NCBI GenBank assembly: GCA_945787595.1
Contig: CALZJV010000473.1
Span: 1-5,168, forward strand
Origin: an uncultured Desulfobacterales bacterium
GTDB taxonomy: Bacteria > Desulfobacterota > Desulfobacteria > Desulfobacterales > JAFDCJ01
Direction of reading: 5' to 3'
Length of the DNA: 5,168 nucleotides
The translations under genes and the position numbers were made by a program. Positions 1 to 5,168 of the stretch are shown piece by piece. Under the pieces are notes generated by a model. The model made no database searches, had not been told where the DNA came from, and saw only the letters and a program-made list of their open reading frames with translations. Position 1 is the stretch's first letter. Each line of letters opens with the position of its first letter.

Positions 1-921
1 TCTACCAGGCCCGGAAGCCGGATTCGCATAACAAAACAGACAGTTGTGATAACACGGTTGAAGACGGTAGGATCCAATGTCGGTCGACAGTGTGCATCCG
101 CAACCGGCTTTGACCCGTTGGCCGGTATCTTTTTTGAGACAAAGCTGGCCGCCGAATAATTTCTGTATCAGATCACCGGGAATGCATGAGCTTCCGGTTA
201 TCGACGAGCTGCGGGGAAACGCCTCCAATAGGTCTTTCTCGCAACAGACGGATAGATGTATGTTTCCGGCGGCAAGTTCCTTTTCCATTTCCCGTACAAT
301 TTCGATTTTTTTTTCAAGTGCCGGATCAATGAATGCAAACCCGGGCCGGGTTGAGAGCCGCCTGCGGATCTTGGGGTAATGATCCATGAAACTGGTAATG
401 CACCGCACGATACCACATTCAGCGGCCTTTTCGGCGATGCCGGAAAAATCGTGCAGATTGTCCTGCAAAGGACCCAACCCTGTTGTAAAAAAACAAAGCG
501 GATCAAAACGCCAGTTTATCGTATCGGGGCCAAATCGTTGACACAGGTGTTCAAGCTGGTCAAGGCGCTTCCTTAGCGGCGGCACATTGGGCTCAAGGTT
601 GGTGCAATCCGAGTTGATGGTAAAGTTGAAAAAAAGATGATAGCCCTGTTTGAGTAGCTGTTCCCCATAACTTTTGTCAAGAAACGGTCCGAAATTTTTC
701 GACCAGAATACGATCGTATGGACCCTATCCGGCGTTGCCGGGACACAGGAAACGCGCTGGTTAAAGGGGTTTGTGACCTCAAAAGATCCCTTTCTAATTT
801 GCCCCATGAACCAGGGCATGTAAAACGCCGGGATATCGGTTCGTCTGGATGCAGAAATAATATTCTTGTAGGGCTTATCGGCGTTCACAGGTTCAACGTT
901 TTTTCTATTTTTTCTTAACAT
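1..921 (-). CDS. DUF1848 family Fe-S protein, C-terminus cut by window edge
   Basis: The frame is open for 307 codons from the ATG at 921 to the left edge, with no stop in the window. The N-terminal hallmark of DUF1848 (ISASRRTDIPAFY, residues 22-34) is present, followed by VFWSKN (71-76), INWRFDP (135-141), ITSFMDHYPKIR (175-186) and SCIPGDLIQKLFG (245-257). Near the end come CGC (274-276), DIGSY (281-285) and a C290-x3-C294-x2-C297 cluster followed by YAN, spaced like a radical-SAM [4Fe-4S] motif but placed at the C-terminus. The family is usually about 300 residues, so only a short tail should be missing. Substrate and reaction are unknown, and I do not assign one. The start is uncertain: the ATG lies inside the upstream gene with AAGG directly against it, and a GTG at 888 is the alternative. 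Both lie before the conserved core. The 17-bp overlap with the upstream gene suggests co-transcription and translational coupling. Family assignment is firm. Confidence 0.9.
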   Translation of the reverse strand, partial: MLRKNRKNVEPVNADKPYKNIISASRRTDIPAFYMPWFMGQIRKGSFEVTNPFNQRVSCVPATPDRVHTIVFWSKNFGPFLDKSYGEQLLKQGYHLFFNFTINSDCTNLEPNVPPLRKRLDQLEHLCQRFGPDTINWRFDPLCFFTTGLGPLQDNLHDFSGIAEKAAECGIVRCITSFMDHYPKIRRRLSTRPGFAFIDPALEKKIEIVREMEKELAAGNIHLSVCCEKDLLEAFPRSSSITGSSCIPGDLIQKLFGGQLCLKKDTGQRVKAGCGCTLSTDIGSYRLQPCYHNCLFCYANPASGPGR

Positions 922-1243
922 CCTTCAGTGTTATTACCTGCGCCTTACCGGTCGCGCTGGGCGCATTGGTTTCATCCTGTTTGTCAATCAATTGTGAAGA
1001 TTTCGGTTCATCCGGGACTACCACTTTTTCCAATCGCATACGCTTACCATTCATGGTAAATTCGGTTCCGGAAATATAAACGTCCCGCAATATCCATGTA
1101 ACCAGCTGGGGAGGTATTTGCAGCAAGAGTAGCTTGACATGATACCAGTCAGGTTTGGAATCCGGCAAAATACTCTCAATCCTGGCAAAGCTAAGGGGAT
1201 CGTCTTCAAAGTAAATGAGTACAAGATCGTTTTCTATTGCCAT
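905..1243 (-). CDS. conserved-looking hypothetical protein, 112 aa
   Basis: I do not recognise a named family. Residues 1-77 look like a compact, strand-rich domain: an alternating hydrophobic/acidic start (IENDLVLIYFEDDPLSFARI), then a W-Y-H-V-K-L segment and VTWILRD near residues 48-54, then a KRMRLEKV strand. The remaining 35 residues are polar and low in complexity, probably a disordered tail ending in a lysine run. There is no signal peptide, membrane segment or cysteine, so it is probably a soluble cytoplasmic protein. A small beta-barrel fold is a guess from the strand pattern only. The start at 1243 has no clear Shine-Dalgarno sequence (AAGATAAAATT precedes it), yet no other in-frame start keeps the N-terminal pattern. 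Its stop lies 17 bp inside the DUF1848 gene, so the two are likely one transcript and may work together. Confidence 0.75.
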   Translation of the reverse strand: MAIENDLVLIYFEDDPLSFARIESILPDSKPDWYHVKLLLLQIPPQLVTWILRDVYISGTEFTMNGKRMRLEKVVVPDEPKSSQLIDKQDETNAPSATGKAQVITLKDVKKK

Positions 1244-1427
1244 AATTTTATCTTAAAAAATTCTGTTAGTTATGTTAGATTTATTTATCTTTAACATTAA
1301 TCTCATTGAGATGGTTATGACGGTTTCGATCGGTTTGGTTTGGACCCTCTGAATTCATCCAATCCGCCCATCCCAACCAATTCTTTTCCCAATTCCACCT
1401 TCCGCAATCCGACCTTCCAACTTTAAA
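1244..1427. other. intergenic region with degenerate short repeats
   Basis: No gene is seen in this 184-bp gap between the hydrolase and the small hypothetical gene. The part next to the hydrolase stop (about 1356-1424) is strongly strand-biased. On the minus strand it is a purine-rich run of short, imperfect variations on GGATTGCGGA, GGAATTGGGA and GGATTGG, resembling a decayed tandem repeat. The part next to the hypothetical gene is AT-rich and holds one short palindrome. No intrinsic terminator (GC stem plus T-run) follows the hydrolase gene on its strand, so read-through into 1243-1 is possible. Confidence 0.5.
1300..1312. promoter_or_regulatory. 13-bp perfect palindrome, possible operator
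   Basis: ATCTCA-T-TGAGAT is a perfect 6-bp inverted repeat around one central base. It lies about 57 bp upstream of the start of the 112-aa gene, a plausible operator position for a dimeric regulator. There is no direct evidence of binding, and a 13-base palindrome can arise by chance. Confidence 0.25.
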
Positions 1428-2147
1428 TTACGGTATCATCTCCATTCTTCCGACTGATATATCATGCAGTGGAATGAGGATGTCTGCCATCTGACTAATA
1501 TTTTGGATGGAATCATAAGCTTCGGTAAGATCGATATGCACCCCGGGAGCGATGGCCGGTCCGGTTTTGGGGAAATTCTTATCATTGCAGCAAAACCCTG
1601 TGATAATCGCCCGTCCACCGCTGGTATTGACAACCACGGATTGTCCGCCCACCGAGTGTCCGGGTGTAAGAATGACATCAATGCCGTCGATGATATTGGC
1701 GTCACCATCGATTTGGATAACCGTATTTTCATCCAGGACATCCGGGTAATACCGATGATCTACCGGGTGAGGATTTTGCATGAACTCGTATTCCCTTTTT
1801 TGAACATACACCTGAGCATTGGTACATAGGTAGTCGTTTTCACAATGGTCATTGTGCAGGTGGGTATGAATAATAATGTCGATATCCTCTGGTTTAAGAT
1901 TTAATGTTGACAGGGCATCTTCGAATTCGCGGATCTTAAACCCACATTCTTCCTCGGCACCATCTGGCACGACAAATTGTTCTAGCCCGGTGTCTACCAG
2001 GATGTTCTTATCTCCGCCTTTTAAGAAGAACACATAAATTGGTAGATAGATCCGTTTGCCGTAGTCACGCAAATAGGTCATCACACCTTGATCCGTTTCA
2101 TTAATTCCCACCACCAGCGGGTGGATTGTGTATGCTTGTGCTTGCAT
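1428..2147 (-). CDS. MBL-fold hydrolase, N-acyl-homoserine-lactonase-like
   Basis: A 239-residue metallo-beta-lactamase-fold protein, about the size of AiiA-type lactonases (about 250 residues). ILVDTG (49-54) is the usual early strand-turn. The metal motif HxHxDH is H96-L-H98-N-D100-H101. TPGHSVGGQS (161-170) supplies H164, and IPLHD supplies the late ligand H228. The overall pattern, including KNF and LTEAYDSI in the second half, fits the lactonase branch better than glyoxalase II or arylsulfatase branches. The aspartate that bridges the two metals in AiiA (D191) has no counterpart: the equivalent stretch reads ITGFCCN (182-188). Without it, activity on acyl-homoserine lactones should not be assumed; a different ester or lactone, or a changed metal site, is possible. 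There is no signal peptide, so it is cytoplasmic. The start at 2147 is well supported by GGGAG six bases upstream. It is read away from the acyl-CoA synthetase gene. Confidence 0.9.
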   Translation of the reverse strand: MQAQAYTIHPLVVGINETDQGVMTYLRDYGKRIYLPIYVFFLKGGDKNILVDTGLEQFVVPDGAEEECGFKIREFEDALSTLNLKPEDIDIIIHTHLHNDHCENDYLCTNAQVYVQKREYEFMQNPHPVDHRYYPDVLDENTVIQIDGDANIIDGIDVILTPGHSVGGQSVVVNTSGGRAIITGFCCNDKNFPKTGPAIAPGVHIDLTEAYDSIQNISQMADILIPLHDISVGRMEMIP

Positions 2148-2152
2148 TGCGG

Positions 2153-2160
2153 TCTCCCTT
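2153..2160 (-). promoter_or_regulatory. ribosome binding site of the MBL-fold hydrolase
   Basis: The minus strand reads AAGGGAGA, with GGGAG six bases before the ATG at 2147. This fixes the start codon. Confidence 0.75.
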
Positions 2161-2247
2161 GTCGTTCAGGAAGCAGAGGGCATGGTCCGGGAAGCAAGGT
2201 GTATCGCGCATGGACATAAAAATGAACAGATATGATCGACGCGAAAC

Positions 2248-2260
2248 CCGATATTATCGG
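2248..2260. promoter_or_regulatory. 13-bp perfect palindrome in divergent intergenic region
   Basis: CCGATA-T-TATCGG is a perfect 6-bp inverted repeat with one central base. It lies about 100 bp from the hydrolase start and about 170 bp from the acyl-CoA synthetase start. It has the form of an operator for a dimeric regulator that could affect one or both divergent genes. No regulator gene is adjacent, and the assignment rests on symmetry alone. Confidence 0.3.
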
Positions 2261-2305
2261 TAACCCTTAATCCTGAACATTAGGCCCGTTAATAGTTAAT
2301 TGAGA

Positions 2306-2334
2306 AAGATATTGAATTTTTGAATTTTAATCAA
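2306..2334 (-). promoter_or_regulatory. weak candidate promoter for the MBL-fold hydrolase
   Basis: On the minus strand TTGATT (2334-2329) and TATCTT (2311-2306) are separated by 17 bp, each matching four of six sigma70 consensus bases. It would give a leader of about 150 nt containing the 2248-2260 palindrome. The surroundings are very AT-rich, so chance matches are likely. Confidence 0.25.
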
Positions 2335-2361
2335 TAAAAACCTTAACTAAGCGGTTCTAGA

Positions 2362-2382
2362 TTCAGAGTTCAGGGTTCAAAG
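2362..2382 (+). repeat. three tandem degenerate heptamers
   Basis: TTCAGAG, TTCAGGG and TTCAAAG follow each other without gaps. Such short arrays based on TTCAGGG or TTCAGAG are familiar from intergenic regions of sulfate-reducing Desulfobacterota (from general knowledge, not searched here). The middle unit doubles as the best -35 candidate for the downstream gene. Confidence 0.5.
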
Positions 2383-2397
2383 GTTACAACCTATATA
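2369..2397 (+). promoter_or_regulatory. candidate promoter for the acyl-CoA synthetase gene, with overlapping palindrome
   Basis: TTCAGG (2369-2374) lies 17 bp upstream of TATATA (2392-2397). The -35 match is poor (three of six) and the -10 is AT-rich. A perfect inverted repeat, AGGTT-AC-AACCT at 2381-2392, occupies the spacer and touches the -10 box, where a repressor would block polymerase. The expected leader is about 25-30 nt. The following start codon lacks a clear Shine-Dalgarno sequence. Confidence 0.35.
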
Positions 2398-2430
2398 TAA
2401 CCATCTAAAACGATAAAAAGTTGAAATTAA

Positions 2431-3825
2431 ATGCAATCTCCCCAAAATCTCATCGCACAAATTGATGGTCTTTTTCATTCGCGGTCGGTGGCGGTTGTCG
2501 GCGCACCCCGCGGTATGAAGACCGGCCGCGTATTTTTAACCGCTCTGCTGGATCAAGGTTATCGTGGAAAAATTTATCCGATAAATCCCCTGGCCAAAGA
2601 AATCGACGGCCTCAAGACATATCCGCATATCGCGGACATCCCGGGTCCGGTGGATCTGGCCATTGTGCTGGTGCCGCATCAAAAGGCCCTTGATGTGATT
2701 CGGCAATGCGTTGCGAAAGGGGTTAAAGGGGCGGTGCTGTTTACGGCCGGGTTCAAAGAAACTGGAACTAAAGAAGGCGAGGTCTTAGAGGAGGCGTTGG
2801 TTCGGGTGGCACGTTCGGGCGGGATGCGCCTGATCGGCCCCAATGGTATGGGGCTTTATTCCCCGAAAACCGGCCTCTCCTTCTTTCCCCAGGTATCAAG
2901 AGATCCCGGACCGGTGGGAATTATTTCTCACAGCGGTTCGCTGACCAATATTTTAGGCATGATTGCCGGTCAGAAAGGCCTTCGCTTCAGTAAGGTGATC
3001 AGTTCCGGCAATGAATGCGACCTGACGGCGGCGGATTTTTTAACGTACTTGGGCAATGATTCCGATACCGGCTTGATAGGCGCGTATATCGAAGGGATAA
3101 AAAAAGCGCCTTATTTTCTCGATGCCCTGCGTCAAGCGGCTTTGAAAAAACCGGTCATCATGTGGAAGGTAGGACTGACATCCGAAGGGGCAAGGGCATC
3201 AGCATCTCACACAGGAGCCATAGCAAGCGCGCCAAATGTCTGGCAAGGCGTATTGCAGCAGACAGGCGCCATTCCCGTGGTTGGATTCGAAGCGCTGGTG
3301 GATGCACTGATGGGCTTTTCCATGCTGCCTGCGAATCCGGGAAATCGCATGGCGATCATCTCCGGGCCAGGCGGTCTGGCAGTAGCGGCAGCTGAGGCCT
3401 GCGGCCGGGAAAGGATCAGACTGGCCGATCTTTTGCCCAAAACTCGAACCGGACTGGCGCGGTTGATTTCCGATTCTGGCACCAGTCTGCTGAATCCGAT
3501 TGACGTCAGTCTTTCGGCGCATTTCGATCTCGATATTTTCTTTCAATCCATTCGAGTCGTGGCGGCAGATCCGGGCGTGGATACCATCATTGTCATTGGT
3601 TGCGGACTGTCGTCCGAAACCAACCAGATATACGCCGAAGGTTTAATCCGCGCCTACCGCGATTGCAAAAAACCCATCATCGCAGTAAAAATTCCCGGAT
3701 TTGATCTAAAATACGCGCAACAGTTATGCCGGGGTGGAATTCCTTTCTTTGATTCCGCCGAGCGCGCCGTCCATACCTATGGGCTTGCCATGAGATATCA
3801 AAATTGGCTGAAGAAACAATTCTGA
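2431..3825 (+). CDS. acyl-CoA synthetase (ADP/NDP-forming) alpha subunit
   Basis: A 464-residue protein with the domain order of ADP-forming acyl-CoA synthetase alpha subunits. Residues about 13-145 are a Rossmann CoA-binding domain (SVAVVGAPRG at 18-27, YPINP at 49-53, LIGPNGMG at 134-141). Residues about 160-300 are the first succinyl-CoA-ligase-like domain (IISHSGS at 164-170). Residues about 305-450 are the second (SGPGG at 311-315, NPIDVS at 355-360). H260 in SASHTGA is the expected phosphohistidine, and E221 in YIEGIK is a likely acidic partner. The family interconverts acyl-CoA plus ADP and phosphate with acid, CoA and ATP in the cytoplasm. Length matches alpha-only subunits (about 460), not the 700-residue alpha-beta fusions: no ATP-grasp domain is present. 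No beta-subunit gene lies in the window, so the partner must be elsewhere. Acyl substrate is unknown. The start at 2431 fits the family N-terminus, though no good Shine-Dalgarno precedes it. Confidence 0.9.
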   Translation: MQSPQNLIAQIDGLFHSRSVAVVGAPRGMKTGRVFLTALLDQGYRGKIYPINPLAKEIDGLKTYPHIADIPGPVDLAIVLVPHQKALDVIRQCVAKGVKGAVLFTAGFKETGTKEGEVLEEALVRVARSGGMRLIGPNGMGLYSPKTGLSFFPQVSRDPGPVGIISHSGSLTNILGMIAGQKGLRFSKVISSGNECDLTAADFLTYLGNDSDTGLIGAYIEGIKKAPYFLDALRQAALKKPVIMWKVGLTSEGARASASHTGAIASAPNVWQGVLQQTGAIPVVGFEALVDALMGFSMLPANPGNRMAIISGPGGLAVAAAEACGRERIRLADLLPKTRTGLARLISDSGTSLLNPIDVSLSAHFDLDIFFQSIRVVAADPGVDTIIVIGCGLSSETNQIYAEGLIRAYRDCKKPIIAVKIPGFDLKYAQQLCRGGIPFFDSAERAVHTYGLAMRYQNWLKKQF

Positions 3826-3846
3826 ACTAAAAAAAGTCTTCATTTT

Positions 3847-3876
3847 TTGACAATTTGGCCGATATAATTTTATAAT
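3847..3876 (+). promoter_or_regulatory. full-consensus sigma70 promoter for the TPR gene
   Basis: TTGACA (3847-3852) and TATAAT (3871-3876) both match the consensus six of six, separated by 18 bp. Transcription should begin near 3883, giving a leader of about 100 nt before the ATG at 3982. A second TATAAT at 3863-3868 is too close to the -35 to be used with it. The gene should therefore be transcribed independently of the acyl-CoA synthetase, and strongly. Confidence 0.75.
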
Positions 3877-3968
3877 TTTAAAAGTCCCAGCCTTTTTAAG
3901 AATATTTAGCGGGATTCATCCATGTCACAATGATAAACGAATCAAAATATTAATCAAATTAAAAGCAC

Positions 3969-3976
3969 AGAGGTGA
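3969..3976 (+). promoter_or_regulatory. ribosome binding site that decides the TPR start
   Basis: AGAGGTGA lies five bases before the ATG at 3982. An in-frame GTG at 3973 sits inside this sequence and is therefore not the start. Confidence 0.75.
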
Positions 3977-3981
3977 ACCTT

Positions 3982-4476
3982 ATGAAACATAAATCCTTTA
4001 TTTTCGATTTCTTCACCGGCCTGTTGGCGATCATCGTTCTGGTCGGCTCATCATCTGCGGGGGCTGCGCAAACCATTTCAGCAGATCTAATAACCAATCC
4101 CACAAGCGAAAAGAGCAGCCACGACGATAAAGCCGACTATTGGTTTGATAAAGGTGCCCTTTGTGCCACCTACGGAAATGATTCAGCCGCCATTAAATAT
4201 TTCCAGAAAGTAATCTCCCTCGACCCACAAAGAAGCGATGCCTACTTTGAGCAGGGCGTATCCTATGGGCAGCTGGAAAATTTTCACAAAGCCATTGCTT
4301 TAATTGACAAGGCCATCGAGATAAATCCTCATAACGGGTTGTACTTCTATGGCCGCGCCAGAGTCTATTTGCTGGCCGATGAAAAAGAAAAGGCTATGCA
4401 GGATTTTAAAAAGGCTGCTGAACTGGATGATGAGGATGCCCAAAACTATTTAAATACGATCGCAAAAACTCAATAG
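3982..4476 (+). CDS. secreted TPR-repeat protein, 164 aa
   Basis: Residues 1 to about 28 form a classic Sec signal peptide: a basic start (MKHK), a hydrophobic core (LLAIIVLVG) and a small-residue AGA-A cleavage region. The mature protein should be periplasmic; there is no lipobox cysteine. After a polar linker (about 30-50) come three tetratricopeptide repeats, at roughly 51-83 (ending SLDPQ), 85-118 (ending EINPH) and 119-152 (ending ELDDE), each with the W/Y..G..Y....A...F/I.KAI.L.P pattern. TPRs form a helical scaffold that binds other proteins; the partner is unknown, and nothing in the protein suggests catalysis. The ATG is chosen because AGAGGTGA precedes it at the right spacing. With its own consensus promoter and strong terminator, it forms a single-gene unit. 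Three repeats make a rather minimal array. Confidence 0.88.
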   Translation: MKHKSFIFDFFTGLLAIIVLVGSSSAGAAQTISADLITNPTSEKSSHDDKADYWFDKGALCATYGNDSAAIKYFQKVISLDPQRSDAYFEQGVSYGQLENFHKAIALIDKAIEINPHNGLYFYGRARVYLLADEKEKAMQDFKKAAELDDEDAQNYLNTIAKTQ

Positions 4477-4510
4477 GAGCAACCTTCCATAATTTTCGAT
4501 TGATTGTCCG

Positions 4511-4546
4511 ATCGCCCCGGCACCTCTGTTTGGGGCGATTTTTTTT
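4511..4546 (+). terminator. strong intrinsic terminator after the TPR gene
   Basis: An 8-bp perfect stem, ATCGCCCC (4511-4518) paired with GGGGCGAT (4532-4539), encloses a 13-base loop and runs into eight Ts (4539-4546). It lies 34 bp after the TPR stop. On the minus strand the stem is not followed by a T-run, so it serves the rightward gene. It sits between two convergent units. Confidence 0.93.
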
Positions 4547-4553
4547 GGACTAT

Positions 4554-5168
4554 TTACCTCAAAATAACGGCCCGTGAGTTTTTGCCGTCAATTTTAATCG
4601 TAAGGGGGTTATCAAGTTTGACATGATTCAAATAGGCGGTTTTTACTGCCGCGGGCATAGACTGCAGCCACTTCCAGTCTATAAAATCACTGCTATTCTG
4701 CGAGACGGTCAAATAGCTGATGCCAAGAGACGTGATGTTGTGGAAGAAATGAGAACCTTGGGACGGATCAGCTTTAAAATTTTCAACGGTGGTTTCAATC
4801 ATGGCACCCACACCCGAGATATCATTCCAGCTCACCGGTATGCCCAGCCAGCGGTCCGCTGATCCCCATCGGCCTGATTTGGAGTAAATCAAAAGACGGC
4901 CGCCGGTTATCCCCCAGACCAAGATTCACCGCAAATTCGATCTCCACCGGACACCCCATCCCTTTGCGTCCAATCTCCAAATACAAATTCGTCAAACCCC
5001 AGATGCTGGATAAAGAATCTGCGAATTTCCGAATGCGGGGTGGGTGAATTTTTATTCAAAAACACAGCGGGGATATTTTCGGCCGACTGCCGGTTAGATT
5101 CTTCAGAACTGAAGTTGAGCAGCGGTAGGTCGGGTTCTTCCCGCCGGATCATGGACAGCAGGTCAAAA
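4554..5168 (-). pseudogene. decayed receiver-domain PEP/pyruvate-binding (PEP synthase-like) gene, two internal deletions
   Basis: Three segments read leftward in three frames match successive parts of one long protein type. Segment A (5167 to about 4979) reads FDLLSMIRREEPDLP, then FLNKNSPT and GFDEFVF, like the end of a response-regulator-like domain and the start of the next domain. Segment B (about 4980-4867) reads LEIGRKGMGCPVEIEFAVNL, then DLLQIRPM, the end of a pyruvate-phosphate-dikinase-type ATP-binding domain. Segment C (about 4876-4554) reads GRWGSADRWLGIPVSW, GSHFFHNITSLG and TIKIDGK, a C-terminus with its own stop. In intact relatives (family knowledge) most of the ATP-grasp domain lies between A and B, and over 100 residues between B and C. 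Both joints also shift the frame, so no full product can be made; frame A stops at 4907. The family transfers phosphate between ATP and pyruvate/PEP or acts as a related kinase. The 5' part lies beyond the right edge. Confidence 0.82.

Noticed and set aside
77..918. Several short open frames on both strands (for example 77-379 +, 379-576 +, 718-918 +, 198-506 -, 573-782 -)
   Set aside because: All lie over the DUF1848 gene in other frames; their translations show no domain pattern, whereas the continuous minus-strand frame from 921 carries clear family motifs.
905..921. Programmed frameshift fusing the 112-aa protein to DUF1848 at the A-rich overlap
   Set aside because: The required shift is +1 and no known slippery motif or stimulatory structure is visible; simple overlapping starts and stops explain it.
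1436..1829. Open frames at 1464-1829 (+), 1552-1749 (+) and 1436-1741 (-) over the hydrolase gene
   Set aside because: They are shadows of the MBL-fold gene, which has the metal motifs and a good ribosome binding site.
3162..3546. Open frames on both strands inside the acyl-CoA synthetase gene (3162-3395 +, 3199-3546 -, 3207-3482 -)
   Set aside because: They overlap a well-supported conserved gene, and their sequences are low-quality arginine/serine-rich shadows.
3828..3850. A-run/T-run inverted repeat after the acyl-CoA synthetase gene as a terminator
   Set aside because: The stem would be A-T pairs only with no GC core; the T-run is better explained as the edge of the TTGACA -35 box.
3973..3975. 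GTG start three codons upstream for the TPR protein
   Set aside because: It lies within the Shine-Dalgarno sequence of the ATG at 3982, and the signal peptide begins naturally at that ATG.
4623..4862. Rightward open frame over the pseudogene
   Set aside because: It is antisense to the conserved C-terminal segment and has no recognisable features.
4554..4922. Independent 122-aa gene starting at the ATG at 4922
   Set aside because: Its first 15 or so codons overlap, out of frame, the conserved PVEIEFAVNL...LLQIRPM segment; only residues from about 16 onward are homologous, and no ribosome binding site precedes the ATG.
4907..5152. Independent 81-aa gene starting at the ATG at 5152
   Set aside because: The frame is open upstream to the window edge and reads as the inside of a receiver-like domain; after about 4979 it is out of frame with the conserved protein.

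Overview
This window looks like ordinary chromosome of an anaerobic, mid-GC bacterium, most likely a sulfate-reducing or syntrophic Desulfobacterota (Desulfobacterales-like). That placement is inferred from the gene types (DUF1848 Fe-S protein, ADP-forming acyl-CoA synthetase alpha subunit, remnants of a receiver/PEP-pyruvate-binding protein) and from short degenerate tandem repeats between genes. No marker gene settles it.

Layout. The left part (1-2147) is read leftward. A metallo-beta-lactamase-fold hydrolase related to N-acyl-homoserine lactonases (1428-2147) is followed, after a 184-bp repeat-bearing gap, by a 112-residue hypothetical protein (905-1243). This overlaps by 17 bp a DUF1848 protein (1-921), which runs off the left edge just after its C-terminal cysteine cluster. 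A 283-bp divergent intergenic region (2148-2430) holds three tandem heptamers, two short palindromes and weak promoter candidates. Reading rightward are a 464-residue CoA-binding/succinyl-CoA-ligase-like protein (2431-3825) and a secreted three-TPR protein (3982-4476). The TPR gene has a full-consensus sigma70 promoter, a good ribosome binding site and a strong intrinsic terminator, so it is an independent unit.

The right end (4554-5168) is read leftward and is the most informative part. It is a wreck of one long gene. Three consecutive segments in three different frames match successive parts of a receiver-domain plus PEP/pyruvate-binding (PEP-synthase-like) protein, with large pieces missing between them. 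The deletion joints can be placed to within about 10-20 bases, and one lies in a 9-base stretch that reads sensibly in both flanking frames, which suggests microhomology-mediated deletion.

How the genes work together: there is no obvious single pathway. The acyl-CoA synthetase subunit would need an ATP-grasp beta subunit encoded outside the window. The DUF1848 gene and the small hypothetical gene are probably co-transcribed. I see no convincing new defence or mobile system. The points most worth checking are the doubly deleted pseudogene, the lactonase-like enzyme without its usual bridging aspartate, and the overlapping hypothetical/DUF1848 pair.
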